This document shows, piece by piece, positions 53,101-63,300 of a DNA stretch of 64,000 nt. The notes under the pieces are model-generated. The model was given only the letters and a program-made list of their open reading frames with translations, did not search any database and was not told the origin of the DNA. The position numbers were made by a program, and so were the translations under genes. Numbering within the stretch: the first letter of the stretch is position 1; each line of letters opens with the position of its first letter. Source of the stretch: Yamagishiella unicocca (Eukaryota; Chlorophyta; Chlorophyceae; Chlamydomonadales; Volvocaceae). The stretch spans positions 186,001 to 250,000 of the forward strand of contig BDSL01000094.1 in NCBI GenBank assembly GCA_003116995.1, given 5' to 3'.

Positions 53101-56100
53101 TTGGCCATCTGGTTGCCAGCAGCGCTCAGCCTGCGGGAGGCGGTCGGGGGTGGGTTTGATAAGAAAATCCGCGAATCCACGGCCGGGGGTGGGGAGAGGG
53201 AGAGGGAGGGGAGGCGTAGAGACGGGTGTTGATCGTGTGAGAGGCGACGTATCTGATCGGCGAGTATGGGGTGGGTGGGTGAGGTTGCTGCGGCCACCCA
53301 GAGGCCCGAGCGGCGGACTCGAGGGCGGGCGAGCTGACGTGGCTGTTGGGGGAGATGAAGGAGGTGAGGGAATCGCTGAAGGTGTCGCTCGCACACGGGG
53401 GCAAGCCGCCGCCTCCAGCTAGCGTGAGGGAAGTCGCGACTACCTCGCTGCCCCCGCTCCGCTGCTGATGCAGCCCGCGAAATGCTGAAATGCCGCCCCC
53501 GCCCCCGCCAGGCCGACACCTAGTCCCACCGCCCATTGCCCACAGCGAGACCAGCCCGTGACGCGTCTGCTCGCGCTGGCTGTTATGGCCGACCCTCTGT
53601 TGCATTCGAGCTTCAATCGCGACATCGCACTGCGGCCTCGGAGGCAGCAACGCGGTCCGCGCCCCGAGTGAGCCCGTGCGTCCCTCCACTCCGGGTGCCT
53701 ACGGCTGCCAGCGCCGCCACTCACTTCTTGCTCTCCTCGTACGCGGCCTTCCGCTCGGCCTCGCTGCGCCGCCGCCGCCGGCGCACCACCAGTACGGCCA
53801 CCAGCGCGACGATACCCACAGTTACGACACCTGCAGGGGGGGGGAGGCGGCATACAGGCCCGGTTGCACGACATGGGTGTGAAAGGGGGGTGAAAGGGGG
53901 GGCCGCAACGCGGGGGGGGAGGTGTCGGCTGATGCGTCGGCTGTTGCCGCAACACGGAAGGCAGGGGCGGCACCGGAGCTGCAGACTCCTTGGGGCGGCA
54001 TCAAGCCTAGTGCGCCTGCCGCGTGCCGTACACCACACCGCGCGCCGTTCGACTCGGGTGCCTGGCAGCAGCCTTCGGGCCAATTGACAGCTTCAGCCGT
54101 CAGGCCCACGGATAGACTGGCAGCGCTGCCTGCCTACATGCCCAAAGGCGCTTGTGGCTACGTTGGCAGCGCAGAACCCAAAACGTCCTCGGTGCTAAAA
54201 AAGAGCCGCCCTCCACCGTCTACTGTCTGCAGCCGGTAGCCGGGGGGGCAAAACATACATCCGCGAATCCACAGCCGACAAACTAAGGGCGATGAAGACG
54301 GTGGCCCAAGAAGAGATAGTTGGCAATTAGACGGAGGGGAAGCGCTGCTGAGCCGGAACTTTAAGGTTAAGGTAACGGAGACTGTAGGAAAAAGCCGGGG
54401 CAGTCGCAAAAAAGGCGGGGAGGGGGCACTGCGCCGGACGACCCGTATTGTCCTTCATTCCTTCATTCACTCATTCGGTCCGAGGGGGAAAGCCAGCACG
54501 CTTGGGCAGCCGTGTACGACACCATACCACACCTAGATGCCATCCACGGGCACCCCACCACTACCATCCCCGGATTACCCCGCCGCTATCTTCACCAGCC
54601 CGGAACCCCCCTCTCCAGCCACCCCTCCCCCGAGACCCTCCCCAAATCCCCAAGGCACCTGCGACAACTCCCGCCACGATGGCCGGCAACGCATTGCTGC
54701 TCTTATTTTTAGACACAACGGGCGTTTGAGTGCCCGGGGGCGACGACCCGGGGGGCGAGGTGATGGGAGTGCGCGGGAACCTGCGGCGGGGGGGGGGGGC
54801 AGGAGAGGGCGCGGCAGCGGCAGATCAGGGGAGGGGGGCATGCGGGGTAGCGGGGGTGTGGGAGGGCGACGCACGCAACAGGGCCGGTGAGCGAGGTGAT
54901 CGCCGTATGGGAACGAGGTGGAACGAGGTGGCGCTTCGGCGGCGGCTGGCGGGAGAGGATCGGTGAGGAGGCACGAGGCACGAGCAGTGTGGGGTTTCAC
55001 CCGGTGAGGCCCCCGAGGTCGCAACCGCGGCCGACCACTCAGAAGCTACATGACGCGCGACGCAGGCAAGCTGCTTAGGAACGCCGGAACTCATGTCAGG
55101 AGCCCATGTCAGGTCAGGTCCTGCCGACATCCCACCGCCTCGCGCCACACTGTAACAACCCACTACTTCCCGCCTGCATGTGAGGCGTACGATCCATTTC
55201 CTATTCCCCCCCTGGCGTTGATGCCACGGAACACACGCGATTTCGTCACACCATCAAGCCGCTGCTGAAACACGCAGTCCAACGCTTTTCCAAGGCAACC
55301 CAAAACCATTGAACCACCCCCGCCCTCCGCACTCACATGTACAGGAAGCAGCCCAGCGGCCCCAGCGCCGCCACGCACTCGTCGCTCATCTGCCGCTCGC
55401 ACAGGTACGGCACCTGCAACATGTACAGCGCGTAGCGGGTGGCGGTGGCGCGGCCAAAGGCGTCGATGTCGAATCCCGCCACCGCCACGTCTTCGTAGAC
55501 GCCCAAGTCGGGCCAACAGCGAGACACGGGCGGCGCATTGCTGTCGTTGACGCAGTTGGCTTGCGAGATATTTGAGAGCGAGGTCTGCGTGCCCGGCAGG
55601 CTGGGCGGTCGGGGTATGGATGACATGATCTCGCCCTGGATGGTGCGCGGCACACAGATACCTGCGCGGTGAAGAGGCAGCAAACCAACATGTGACAGGG
55701 GGCGTCAGCACGTGGTATGCCAAGGTGTCACGGCATACCAACTTCAACCGTTCAAGCACTGCCGATGAAATCAACCGTTGGTGAGCCGCCAGGGGACAGT
55801 ATTAGCTAAACCCGCGGCTCGCCGCTCGCCACTGGAGTAAGAGAGCGCGGCGGGGCATTTGGAGATGGAGGCGGGGAATAGGGACGCAGGCGGCTGCACT
55901 TTCCCACAAGCCAACATCCAAACGCGAGCATGCCGCCACAGGGGAGCAAACAGAGCAGCGAGGCCTTGCAGCTCGAACAAAAGCTGCGGCCAATTGACGG
56001 CTTCAAAACTGACAGGTGCACGGCTGGCTGACCGCGCCGCCGCCTCCACCAACGGCCAGGTGTCTACACCGCTCGGTTGCTTGTGGCTTAGGACCGGGCA

Positions 56101-57767
56101 CGCAACACACGTTGCCTGCTGTAACAAGTGAGCGTCTGCCAAATACCGTCACACCTGCCCTATGTCGGACAGCATCGACCGCCCCGAGTGCGCCTCAGAG
56201 CTAGTCGGGACGGATGACCCAGTCACCGCAACGCGCCTCTGCCCAGACGCCGGGCCCCCGGCAACCGACCGACCGCCGCTGCGGTCCGTGCTCCTGCACT
56301 GTCCGCAGTGGCGCTGCCTCCAGCGAGAGGTCCATATGCTGCGCGTGCTGAGCATCATTCCAAAACCGCCCCGTAAGTCGGTGAGCGCATCGCTTTTAAG
56401 AGCCCATCGAAGAAGAGTTTCGAGGGACCCCCCAGTGGTGCGTGGCTAGCACGGAAATCACAGTACTAGGCACGCACCACTGGGGGACTTTATAAGAGAA
56501 TCCACGAATCCACGGCCGACAAACCGAGGGGGACTTGAGTATATGGCCTGATGAGTAAAGCACTTCGCCACCACAGCACAAGCACCCACAGCACAAGCAC
56601 CCACAGCACAAGCACCCACAGCACAAGCACCCACAGCACAAGCACCCACAGCACAAGCACCCACAGCACAAGCACCCACAGCACAAGCACCCATAGCAGG
56701 AAACACCAGCTTCACACAGCCCGTGGGAGACGTGCGGCTAACCGCCGTTAACGGCCGTGGGACGCGACTTACGCAGCATGAGCACGGCGTCCTGCATCAG
56801 CACCAGCGCCCCGGCGTCGGTGGTGGATGACGCCACAATGTCAAAGCCGGGGGACTGGCCCAGAGGCGTCGCTCGGAAGTCGCGGACCACGACCTTCTGA
56901 AGAATCAGAGCTGTGTTGTTGTCCAATCGGATCTGGACAGGCAGGGTTGAGGGCCGCATGGATGGCACAGGTCGTTTCAGGGGTGATCTGGGCGGGTGGC
57001 GCGGCGGGCGAGGGCAAGGCGGGTGGCCCGAAGCGGGAGATGTATGATCATGCAGCGGCGCGAGCCAAAAGGCCCCACAGAACGAGATGCGCCGGCAGCG
57101 TTCGGAACAAACGCGCCCTGCCGAACTTGCCGTTCACGACATGTGCTTGTCGTGTGCAAGCAAAAGCTCGTAGCGGGCGAGCGATCCTAAGGGCTTGCGT
57201 TAGGTCTAGCCATGAAGTGCCCATTGCGAGCTCAGCTTTGTTTGTGAGGCCGCGTGGCGCAGCCATCGTGTACGCCACTGCCGACTAACCGCCTCTTAGG
57301 CGGGCCGCTGGCCACTAGCCAGCGTGCAACACCCAGCCATGGCCAGGCTTTGTGAACGTCATGCTATTGTGGCTGAGAGACATGACAAGCAGTAGGCCGC
57401 GCGTCCATCCCACCTTGGCCCTTACGAAGCCGAACCAAAGCACTGGCCAAGACGTTTTAGGTCCTTCCATTCCTCTGATTGTAAAGTTGGTGGTGCGCGC
57501 TACAGGTGTGATGAGGTCCACCCAGTCCGAGTCGTTCACTTGTATACTATTCTTCAGCCAAGCAAACGTTTTGTTGGGGTTCGCCAGCGCCAGCGCCAGC
57601 TCCAGGCCAGTCGTTATTACCACCACATGAGACTCGTCGGGGCTTGGCATGGGAAAAGAAGTCGGTGCCGGCGACGGCCGCTGAGTAGCACCAAGCGTGG
57701 CCTCCACTAAGAGCACCAATAAGGCGAACCAGGCCACCCGAAGGTCTGCGGTGGCACTTTTGGTCAT
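47164..57767 (-). CDS. Transmembrane receptor-like Ser/Thr (TKL-type) protein kinase, 15 exons, 882 aa
   Basis: Single-pass plasma-membrane kinase of the volvocine receptor-like type; ligand unknown. Exons: 57767-57414, 56932-56773, 55661-55337, 54780-54659, 53830-53725, 53130-52922, 52630-52383, 51821-51672, 51110-50979, 50228-50166, 49531-49513, 49290-49234, 48805-48648, 48105-48034, 47637-47164; phases close perfectly to 883 codons. A signal peptide (VAWFALLVLLVEATLGA) precedes a Pro-rich linker and a beta-repeat-like ectodomain to about residue 280 (TNFTIRGMEG, SSTTDAGALVLMQDAV, SRCWPDLG, paired Cys). The membrane span LPAIVAGVVAGVVTVGIVAL, split by intron 4, is followed by RRRRRR. Kinase: GKGSYGRV (464-471), Lys484, HRDLKPGN with Asp581, DFG 603, PAYMAPE 624-630, CWDPDPQRRP. 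A 158-residue Ala/Gly/Ser-rich tail ends the protein. Exon 11 is only 19 nt. Confidence 0.88.
48211..48240 (-). repeat. Intronic element A, receptor-kinase intron 13
   Basis: The plus strand reads AATCCGCGCATCCACAGCCG then ACAAACCAAG, so the gene strand carries the GGTTTGTCGGC-type orientation, about 105 nt upstream of the acceptor. Confidence 0.75.
48535..48640. repeat. GTGCTGTGCTATGTT tandem repeat, receptor-kinase intron 13
   Basis: Imperfect copies of GCTGTGCTATGTTGTGCTGT just past the donor at 48647. Confidence 0.8.
48827..48905. repeat. 15-bp G-rich tandem repeat, receptor-kinase intron 12
   Basis: GGGTTGGGGCGGAGC is repeated about five times, with GAGGAGC variants at both ends, near the acceptor of exon 13. 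Confidence 0.9.
49957..49977 (-). repeat. Intronic element C, donor-nearer copy (receptor-kinase intron 10)
   Basis: The gene strand reads AGATCCGACACACGACGTAA, a diverged copy about 190 nt from the donor and 430 nt from the acceptor; orientation is the donor-side one. Confidence 0.5.
50262..50399 (+). repeat. GAAGACCCGCCCAGGGGGG tandem repeat ending in element C (receptor-kinase intron 9)
   Basis: Four to five units of about 27-30 bp (GAAGACCCGCC plus a G-run) end in AGACCCGGTTTCACGACATA at 50377-50396, the acceptor-side orientation, about 150 nt from the exon-10 start. The template strand is strongly G-rich. Confidence 0.8.
50731..50760 (+). repeat. Intronic element A, inverted copy (receptor-kinase intron 9)
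   Basis: The plus strand reads TGGTTTGTCGGCCGTGGATT then CGCGGATTCT. It is the only one of seven copies inverted relative to the gene. Confidence 0.75.
51115..51300. repeat. G-rich roughly 40-bp tandem repeat (receptor-kinase intron 8)
   Basis: GGGGGAGAGGAGGTCGAGGG is repeated four times with GTGGGGGGTGGGTGG spacers, immediately upstream of the exon-9 acceptor; the gene strand is therefore a pyrimidine tract. Confidence 0.85.
51616..51637 (-). repeat. Intronic element C, donor-side copy (receptor-kinase intron 8)
   Basis: The gene strand reads AGACCCGGTCACTCGACGAG, about 36 nt from the donor at 51671. Confidence 0.65.
52636..52720 (-). repeat. Adjacent elements B and A at acceptor of receptor-kinase exon 7
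   Basis: The plus strand reads CGAGGAAGACCCATGGATGC then, after a G-run, GAGAATCCGCGAATCCACGG and CCGACAAACC. The pair starts within about 10 nt of the exon-7 start at 52630 and shows that A and B can be neighbours. Confidence 0.75.
53161..53187 (-). repeat. Intronic element A (receptor-kinase intron 5)
   Basis: AAATCCGCGAATCCACGGCC on the plus strand, 30-57 nt upstream of the exon-6 start at 53130. Confidence 0.75.
53857..53876 (+). repeat. Intronic element C, acceptor-side copy (receptor-kinase intron 4)
   Basis: GCCCGGTTGCACGACATGGG, 27 nt upstream of the exon-5 start at 53830, in the acceptor-side orientation. Confidence 0.7.
54258..54288 (-). repeat. Intronic element A (receptor-kinase intron 4)
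   Basis: CATCCGCGAATCCACAGCCG then ACAAACTAAG on the plus strand, mid-intron. Confidence 0.75.
56491..56526 (-). repeat. Intronic element A (receptor-kinase intron 2)
   Basis: TATAAGAGAATCCACGAATC then CACGGCCGACAAACCGA on the plus strand. Confidence 0.8.
56569..56697. repeat. 15-bp tandem repeat, about 8-9 copies (receptor-kinase intron 2)
   Basis: CACAGCACAAGCACC is repeated almost perfectly, about 75 nt past the exon-2 donor at 56772. Confidence 0.95.
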
Positions 57768-59169
57768 TGCGTTGGGCCCAAGCAGCTTCTAGCTGCACGC
57801 CCGGCGCCCTTCAGGTGCCCATAAATGCAAGGGAGCTTGTCCACTATGAGCGCTTCGCGGAAGCGTGCGTTGCCATTACGATGTTTGCCTAAACAAGGGC
57901 TGAGTAGTATGCTGCAGCTGGTAGTAAGCTCTGTGGAGGTGTGGACACACGCTTCGTATTTCTGGATGCCGCGCAATGGTGAAACGTGATACTTGATCGC
58001 AAAGTAGTAAGAAACGCAGGCGAAGCAGTTTGCAAGTACGCAGCTCAAGGTGTAGTGAGAAATAACGACATGTACATTCTCACTCTGATGCACGTCGTAC
58101 GCCTGCCGCCCAATTCTCCGAGAGACTAAAAGTGCAGTCAGTAATTTCATGGATTTCCTGAAAACGTTGATTGTGAAAAGGGTGGCTTTTCACCAGCGAA
58201 GGAGCTTAATCCTGTCGTGCGCCATGAAGACCCGTTGCGATACGCCCGTATGCAACCCTTGGAACTCCCCAACCGGCTTGCCGATTTATGCTCAAGTAAA
58301 AATACCTATATCTGCACATATAGCGTTAATTACGCTAGCGCTTTGGTCGCCGCAGAGGCTTACTCGAACGGGCCGTAACTAGTTCACGCGATCTCTCTTG
58401 CTAGTGGTGCTATACCGGTATACGGCTGACTAAATCCCAGGTTGAATGCGCCAGGTCAGCGATGTGCTCTGGGCTATCGAGGGCTATGTGGACTCCTGAC
58501 AGCTGTGGGTGGCCGAACCTGTACAGCGGTAGAATCGTTTTCCGAATGTGTAGGATGAGCTCCCGGCACGTGATACCATGGTAATGCTGTCGCTGCGGGT
58601 GGGCGAAATGCTCGGAGGGCATCTTCGGTTTTGGAGCTGTTCGGTACTCACTGCCTAGGGGCAGTCAAGCCCCTCCCTTAGCAATTTGCGTCCAACCCCC
58701 GCTCTTAGCAATCCTGCGTCCATGCAGCGTCTTTACACGTCATCACCATCCGGGAGTGGGTATGCTGGTTAAAGTGCAGGCAGCACGGTGAGGTACGGTG
58801 GGGTTCCCAACCAGCAATGCGGACAGCTCGGCCAGGCTCGGCCAGCGGCGTTACACTAGGTATGTTGTGATCAGCGCTCAAACTATACGATGACGCAAAT
58901 AAGACGACCTAGGAGGTATGCAGGGCCCCCTTCGAGGTAGTGGACATGCAGTACCGAGTCCTAGGTGTCCGGCACCCGCCGGGGGTGGGCTATCTTATGG
59001 ACCTGCCAACTTGCGGGATCCACTCGCCTGAGAGAATACTGGGGGAGACGCGGTCGACCCCATTCTGCTCCCCACACACGAACGCAAATAAACGACCTCG
59101 CACCCCCAGGCGATGTCGGTTATTTTCCTCGCATCCACGGGTCTTCCTCGCACCCCCCAAGCATGCATT

Positions 59170-59262
59170 ACCCTCATAATGGTAATTGTTACAGTAGGCC
59201 CCAGACCAGAAGGTAGAGCCATCGGGCGCATCGCCTGACCTGAAAGAGACGCAGCAAGAAGA
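59170..59262 (-). repeat. Dispersed repeat R1, copy 2
   Basis: The minus strand reads GTCAGGCGATGCGCCCGATG then GCTCTACCTTCTGGTCTGG and ACTGTAACAATTACC, matching 11636-11715. Confidence 0.75.
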
Positions 59263-60364
59263 ACAAACGCTCTCGTAGTGCCCGAACCATGGGTACACCC
59301 TAATGTTGAGTTTGACCTCATCATACGGGTGTCCGGCGAACCCATGGTTCGGCTGCTAGGCGCACACTGTCCTTTAGAGGCCAGCATTAACTGTCATCGG
59401 GCACCAGGCATGCCAGCCGCTCCGAATCCCTTGCGGGCGGAGAGTGAATCGACGGCAGCGGGTACCGAAACCCGTGGTGGTGCCCGCATGGGACACACAG
59501 GGGCAGCTAAGCGCCTGCACAGTCACTGGATCGCCAGCACGCAATTGCTCCGGAACCACCCAAGACACGTCGACCGTAGCTCCGTAACCCCGCGGTCAGC
59601 ACCGAAGTGGACATCGTATATCGCCCACGCCTGGCTTCCCCCGTGTGCGCCCTCCTCCCTGGACCGGCGGCAGGACCCGCCATAACCGATGCCCACCCAT
59701 CACATCTTGTGACGACTCGGAAACCGCCTCACAGAGAATCCCCCGATGTACGGCAATAATGGACTCTGGTGGTGGCTCCAACCACCAGACATTAACCTCA
59801 CCGTGCGCGCGTTCAAAATGACGCATCCCGGAAGACAACGCAAGCCAACTCAGGGGAGTTGTGCTTGCGACCGCGCATAACTCGTGCTCTCGCCTATTGC
59901 GGTACTGCAGGCATATGCCGCTACGGAAGGACGCCATGCGCGGGCAAGTTGCGCGACATGGGAAAAACCGCCAACACGGGTACGGCTAGCGGGGTGGACA
60001 CCGCAGGCCAGTCGTTATGTTGGGTACGAGTACAACGGCCCGCCATGCTAAGTGGCGGCGTTCACACCTAAGCGAGAGCCAAGAAGCGATCCAGGGAGGG
60101 AAATGTGCATTGCGGCACCTCCGTCGGTCCCTCGCGCCACTCGTGGCACTCATAGCAACTACGATACATAGGTGGCCAGTGGCCGCATGCACAAAGTGAA
60201 GATTTCGACTGCAATCCTTTATCCGAGTAAATGATGGACGATGCGCATTCCTCACACCCGCACACACCTACACCAGACCACGCGCATTTGTTAATTTTCC
60301 GTCAAGGGAGTTTCGCGGCTTAGCGGTGAATTAACCACCCACGTGCGTATGTGTATCAGTAAGT

Positions 60365-60432
60365 GTTGCAGAGCGCCCGTGGTGTAAGGTAGAACCATCG
60401 GGCGCATCAACTGACACTGAAGCGAAAAAACA
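60365..60432 (-). repeat. Dispersed repeat R1, copy 3
   Basis: The minus strand reads CAGTGTCAGTTGATGCGCCC then GATGGTTCTACCTTAC, matching copies 1 and 2 over its core. Confidence 0.7.
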
Positions 60433-60853
60433 ACCCGAGCGAGAGATCGCACACCATCTGGAACTTCGAACAAGGGTCCAGAGAACAAACAACGGGACCA
60501 AACCGTCCACGGCGAAGTAGCCCCAATGGTCCCCCTTCCAATAATACATCTAATAGATCAATGCATCAACTTTATCGGTAGTACATCAGCTGTATCCCAA
60601 GCAGCCCCTCAGCCAGATGAGCCAGGAGAACGCCTCAACAAGCCGAGGAGGAAAAGCCCCGCCCGAGACCCAAGGAGATCCCCATCCAGAACGGGCCAGC
60701 ACTGAGACCGAAAGGAGGAGGAGACAAAGGGAGTCCCCCATGTGTTCGGAGCTCTGGAGCTATGCCTCCGCCCCACCTTGCCTTATCGCGCACGGTCAGG
60801 TCCGGGAGTGTCTGGTGCACGCACCACATACGGCATCACGTCACATCACCACG

Positions 60854-63192
60854 TCACCACCACATTGTCGCCGTCCACCAGCATGAGGCTGCCACCAGCC
60901 CCACCAGCAGCCAGGATGAGCCACCGCTGACGCCCCAACGCAGAGGTGCCGCAGCGGACGAGTCGTCTTCCGCCTGACCGGGCCAGGTGGTGCGGTCGTC
61001 TGGGGTGCGATCAGGACGGGCCCTTGGAGCCGGGGGCGGCGGGCGAGTAGTCCTGCGGTGACAAGGTGCCAGGCGTCATCAGGCGGTCAAAGCGGGCTGG
61101 TCAGGGCTACGGCGGTTACAGGTAGGGATGTCTGCACCGCAAACCTGTGTGCCGACTCGTACGGACGCGTACGGCAGACACGTACGGCAGCCAAGCGCAC
61201 GCGGCTCACATGAAGTAGAAGCATCCGATGACTCCCATGTCCGAGGCGCACTCTTCCGTCATTTGCTGCTCGCACAGGTACGGCACGCGCAGCATGCGAA
61301 GCGTGTAGCGGGCGTCCACGGCGGCGCGGAGGGAGCGGTCCGGGTCGAGGCCCGCCACCGCCACGTCCTGGTAGATCCCCAGGTCGGGCCAACAGCGCGA
61401 CAGGGAGGGAGCGATGTCGCTGTGGGTGCAACCAGCCTGGGAGATGTTGGTGAAGATGGTCTGCTGGCCCGGCACGCTGGCGGGACGAGGGACGGACGAG
61501 AGGGTGGAGCCCCAGAAGCGACGAGGAAGGCAAATGCCTGAGGGGTAGGAGGGGTAGGAGGGGTAGGAGGGGTAGGAGGGGTAGGAGGGGTAGGAGGGGT
61601 AGGAGGGGTAGGAGGGGTAGGAGGGGTAGGAGGGGTAGGTGGGGTAGGGCCGGTGCGCAAAGGCCGTCACGTACTGCGGAGGTGCTGGGGGGTTTCAAGA
61701 GAATCCGCGAATTCACGGCCGTGCTGGGGGGGTGGGTGGGTTGGCGGAGGTGAGCCTGCGTGCAGCGGTGGGTAGGTGGGCGGTACTGCCCTGTCGAGTC
61801 CAGTTCCCATCTCTGCTCTCGTGGACGATTGCCGATGAGGTGCCGATAGCCTTCCCAGCTGCAGCAGCAGCCCAACGCCAGCGGAAGGGAGCACGTGCGG
61901 TGTGGTGCGCTTGTGGGTGTGGATGTGGGTGGGTGTAGGTACTCCCCATGTGTATCTGGCTGGCGACAGACCTATCTCCCTCATGCCACGCAAACGGGGG
62001 ACCTTCCCGCCGCCGCCCGACTTACGCAGGATGAGCGCGGCGTCCTGCACTAACACGGCCGCTCCGGCATCGGTGGAGGACGGAGCCAGTACGTCGAGGC
62101 CGGGCGTGTTGGCCATGATGGATGCTCGGAAGCCGCTCACCGCCACGTACTGTAGCGTCAGGTGGACCGCGCCGTACAATCGGACCTGAGGCGGGGCCCG
62201 GGGGCAGCGCAGAGGCACGTGTGGTGACATTGGGGCCCGGTGGTGGGAGGGGCGGCGGGGGCGGGGCGGGGAAAGGAAGGGGATCCGTCGGCGTCATCGG
62301 GTTGTAAAAAGAGAGCTGGTTTCACGGGAAACCACGCATGGAGGGCATCAGGCCCGCAGCCGGCGGATGTACGTATGCATCGAATCAGATACACGGGCGG
62401 GGGGAGGTAGGCATCTGTGTTGCGTGTGCAAGTACGGTGGCGTGTGTGGCGGACAGGCCGAAGGCCGAGCCAAGCCAGCCGAAAGCGATGTAGGAGGTAA
62501 GCGTCGACCGCCCACGTTCACAAAGTAAGAAATGGCACAAAGTTACCTAGGAGGTGCTGACTTATGTGTTTGCGTGGTTACCCGGGCATCAGCTGGAAGG
62601 CTCGAGGGGTGGCTGGCGTGTAGGGGCGCGTGTGGGAGGGCGGTCGCGACTAGGTAACAGGCAGGGAATGGAGACGGCTGCCGCGGGTGTTTCAAGGAAG
62701 ACACGTGGATGCGAGGAACATCGCGGGTGTGGGAGGAGTATGAACTAACGCTCCAAAGGCACGGCGAGGGGCCCGGTCCCGCGCACGCACCTTCGCTCTG
62801 ACGTAGCCAAGGTTCAGCACCGGCCACAACGTCTGCGGCCCCGGTGTCCCGCTGATGGTGAGGTTGGTGGTGCGGACCACCGGTGTGACGTAGTCCTGCC
62901 AGTCGGACTCAGTCATTTGGATGTCGTTGGCCAGCCGCACGAAGGAGATGCCGGGATCTGAGATAGCTGCTACAAGCTCGGGGCCCGTCTTGACCACGAC
63001 GGTACCGGGACCGGAAAGAGCGGGCAGCTGGAGAGGTGGTGGACTAGACGGACTAGGCGGCGGCGGCGACGGCGGGTAAGGCGATGTCGCTGGAGGCCGG
63101 GTTCGGGGGAACCTGCGAGCGAGGCGACGCATGGGCTTCCTCGCTGAGGACGCCTTGTGTGTGCCCAGCAGCTTGCGCGACCCACCATCCAT
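60854..63192 (-). CDS. Kinase-less receptor-like protein, paralogue of the neighbouring kinase ectodomain, 4 exons, 362 aa
   Basis: Exons: 63192-62791, 62185-62026, 61537-61210, 61052-60854; phases fit to 363 codons. Exons 2 and 3 match receptor-kinase exons 2 and 3 in length (160 and 328 versus 160 and 325 nt), phase and motifs (SSTDAGAAVLVQDAALIL, SRCWPDLGIYQDVAVAG, VPYLCEQQMTEEC). Exon 1 shares RTTNLTISG, LWPVL and GYVRAK with its counterpart. The last exon replaces the kinase gene's membrane and cytoplasmic parts: a Pro/Asp/Arg-rich linker, then WLLVGLVAASCWWTATMWW and a stop, so the chain ends in a hydrophobic segment, a tail or lipid-anchor-like end with no cytoplasmic kinase. The N-terminus from ATG 63192 (MDGGSRKLLGTHK) is basic, not a clear signal peptide; an upstream exon may be missing. 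Possible role: membrane-anchored co-receptor or decoy (inference). Confidence 0.72.
61548..61648. repeat. 9-bp tandem repeat GGGGTAGGA, about 11 copies
   Basis: Lies directly upstream of the exon-3 acceptor (61538) of the kinase-less gene. On the gene strand it is CCTACCCCT, so it supplies the polypyrimidine tract. Confidence 0.95.
61690..61722 (-). repeat. Intronic element A (kinase-less receptor intron 2)
   Basis: AGAGAATCCGCGAATTCACG then GCCGTG on the plus strand, same orientation to the gene as five of the six copies in the kinase gene. Confidence 0.75.
62690..62716 (+). repeat. Intronic dispersed repeat B fragment (kinase-less receptor intron 1)
   Basis: TTTCAAGGAAGACACGTGGA then TGCGAGGAA, about 75-100 nt from the donor. 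Its orientation does not follow the donor/acceptor rule seen for other copies. Confidence 0.6.
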
Positions 63193-63300
63193 CAATCTCC
63201 ATCGGCTTTGGAGTTGCTATGTAACGTGGTCCCAAGACAGCAACCATACATGTCCCCTACGGTAGCGCAGCCCGCTTCGGCCAGCTGCTGCCGCACTCAC

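Larger units (their letters stand above)
57768..60853. other. Intergenic region upstream of the receptor kinase
   Basis: Contains the receptor-kinase promoter region and the 3' flank of the kinase-less paralogue. No gene is recognised; in particular I see no kinase domain downstream of the paralogue's stop. Two R1 repeat copies lie at 59170-59262 and 60365-60432, and a repeat-B fragment (CTCGCATCCACGGGTCTTCC) at about 59128. Confidence 0.6.
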
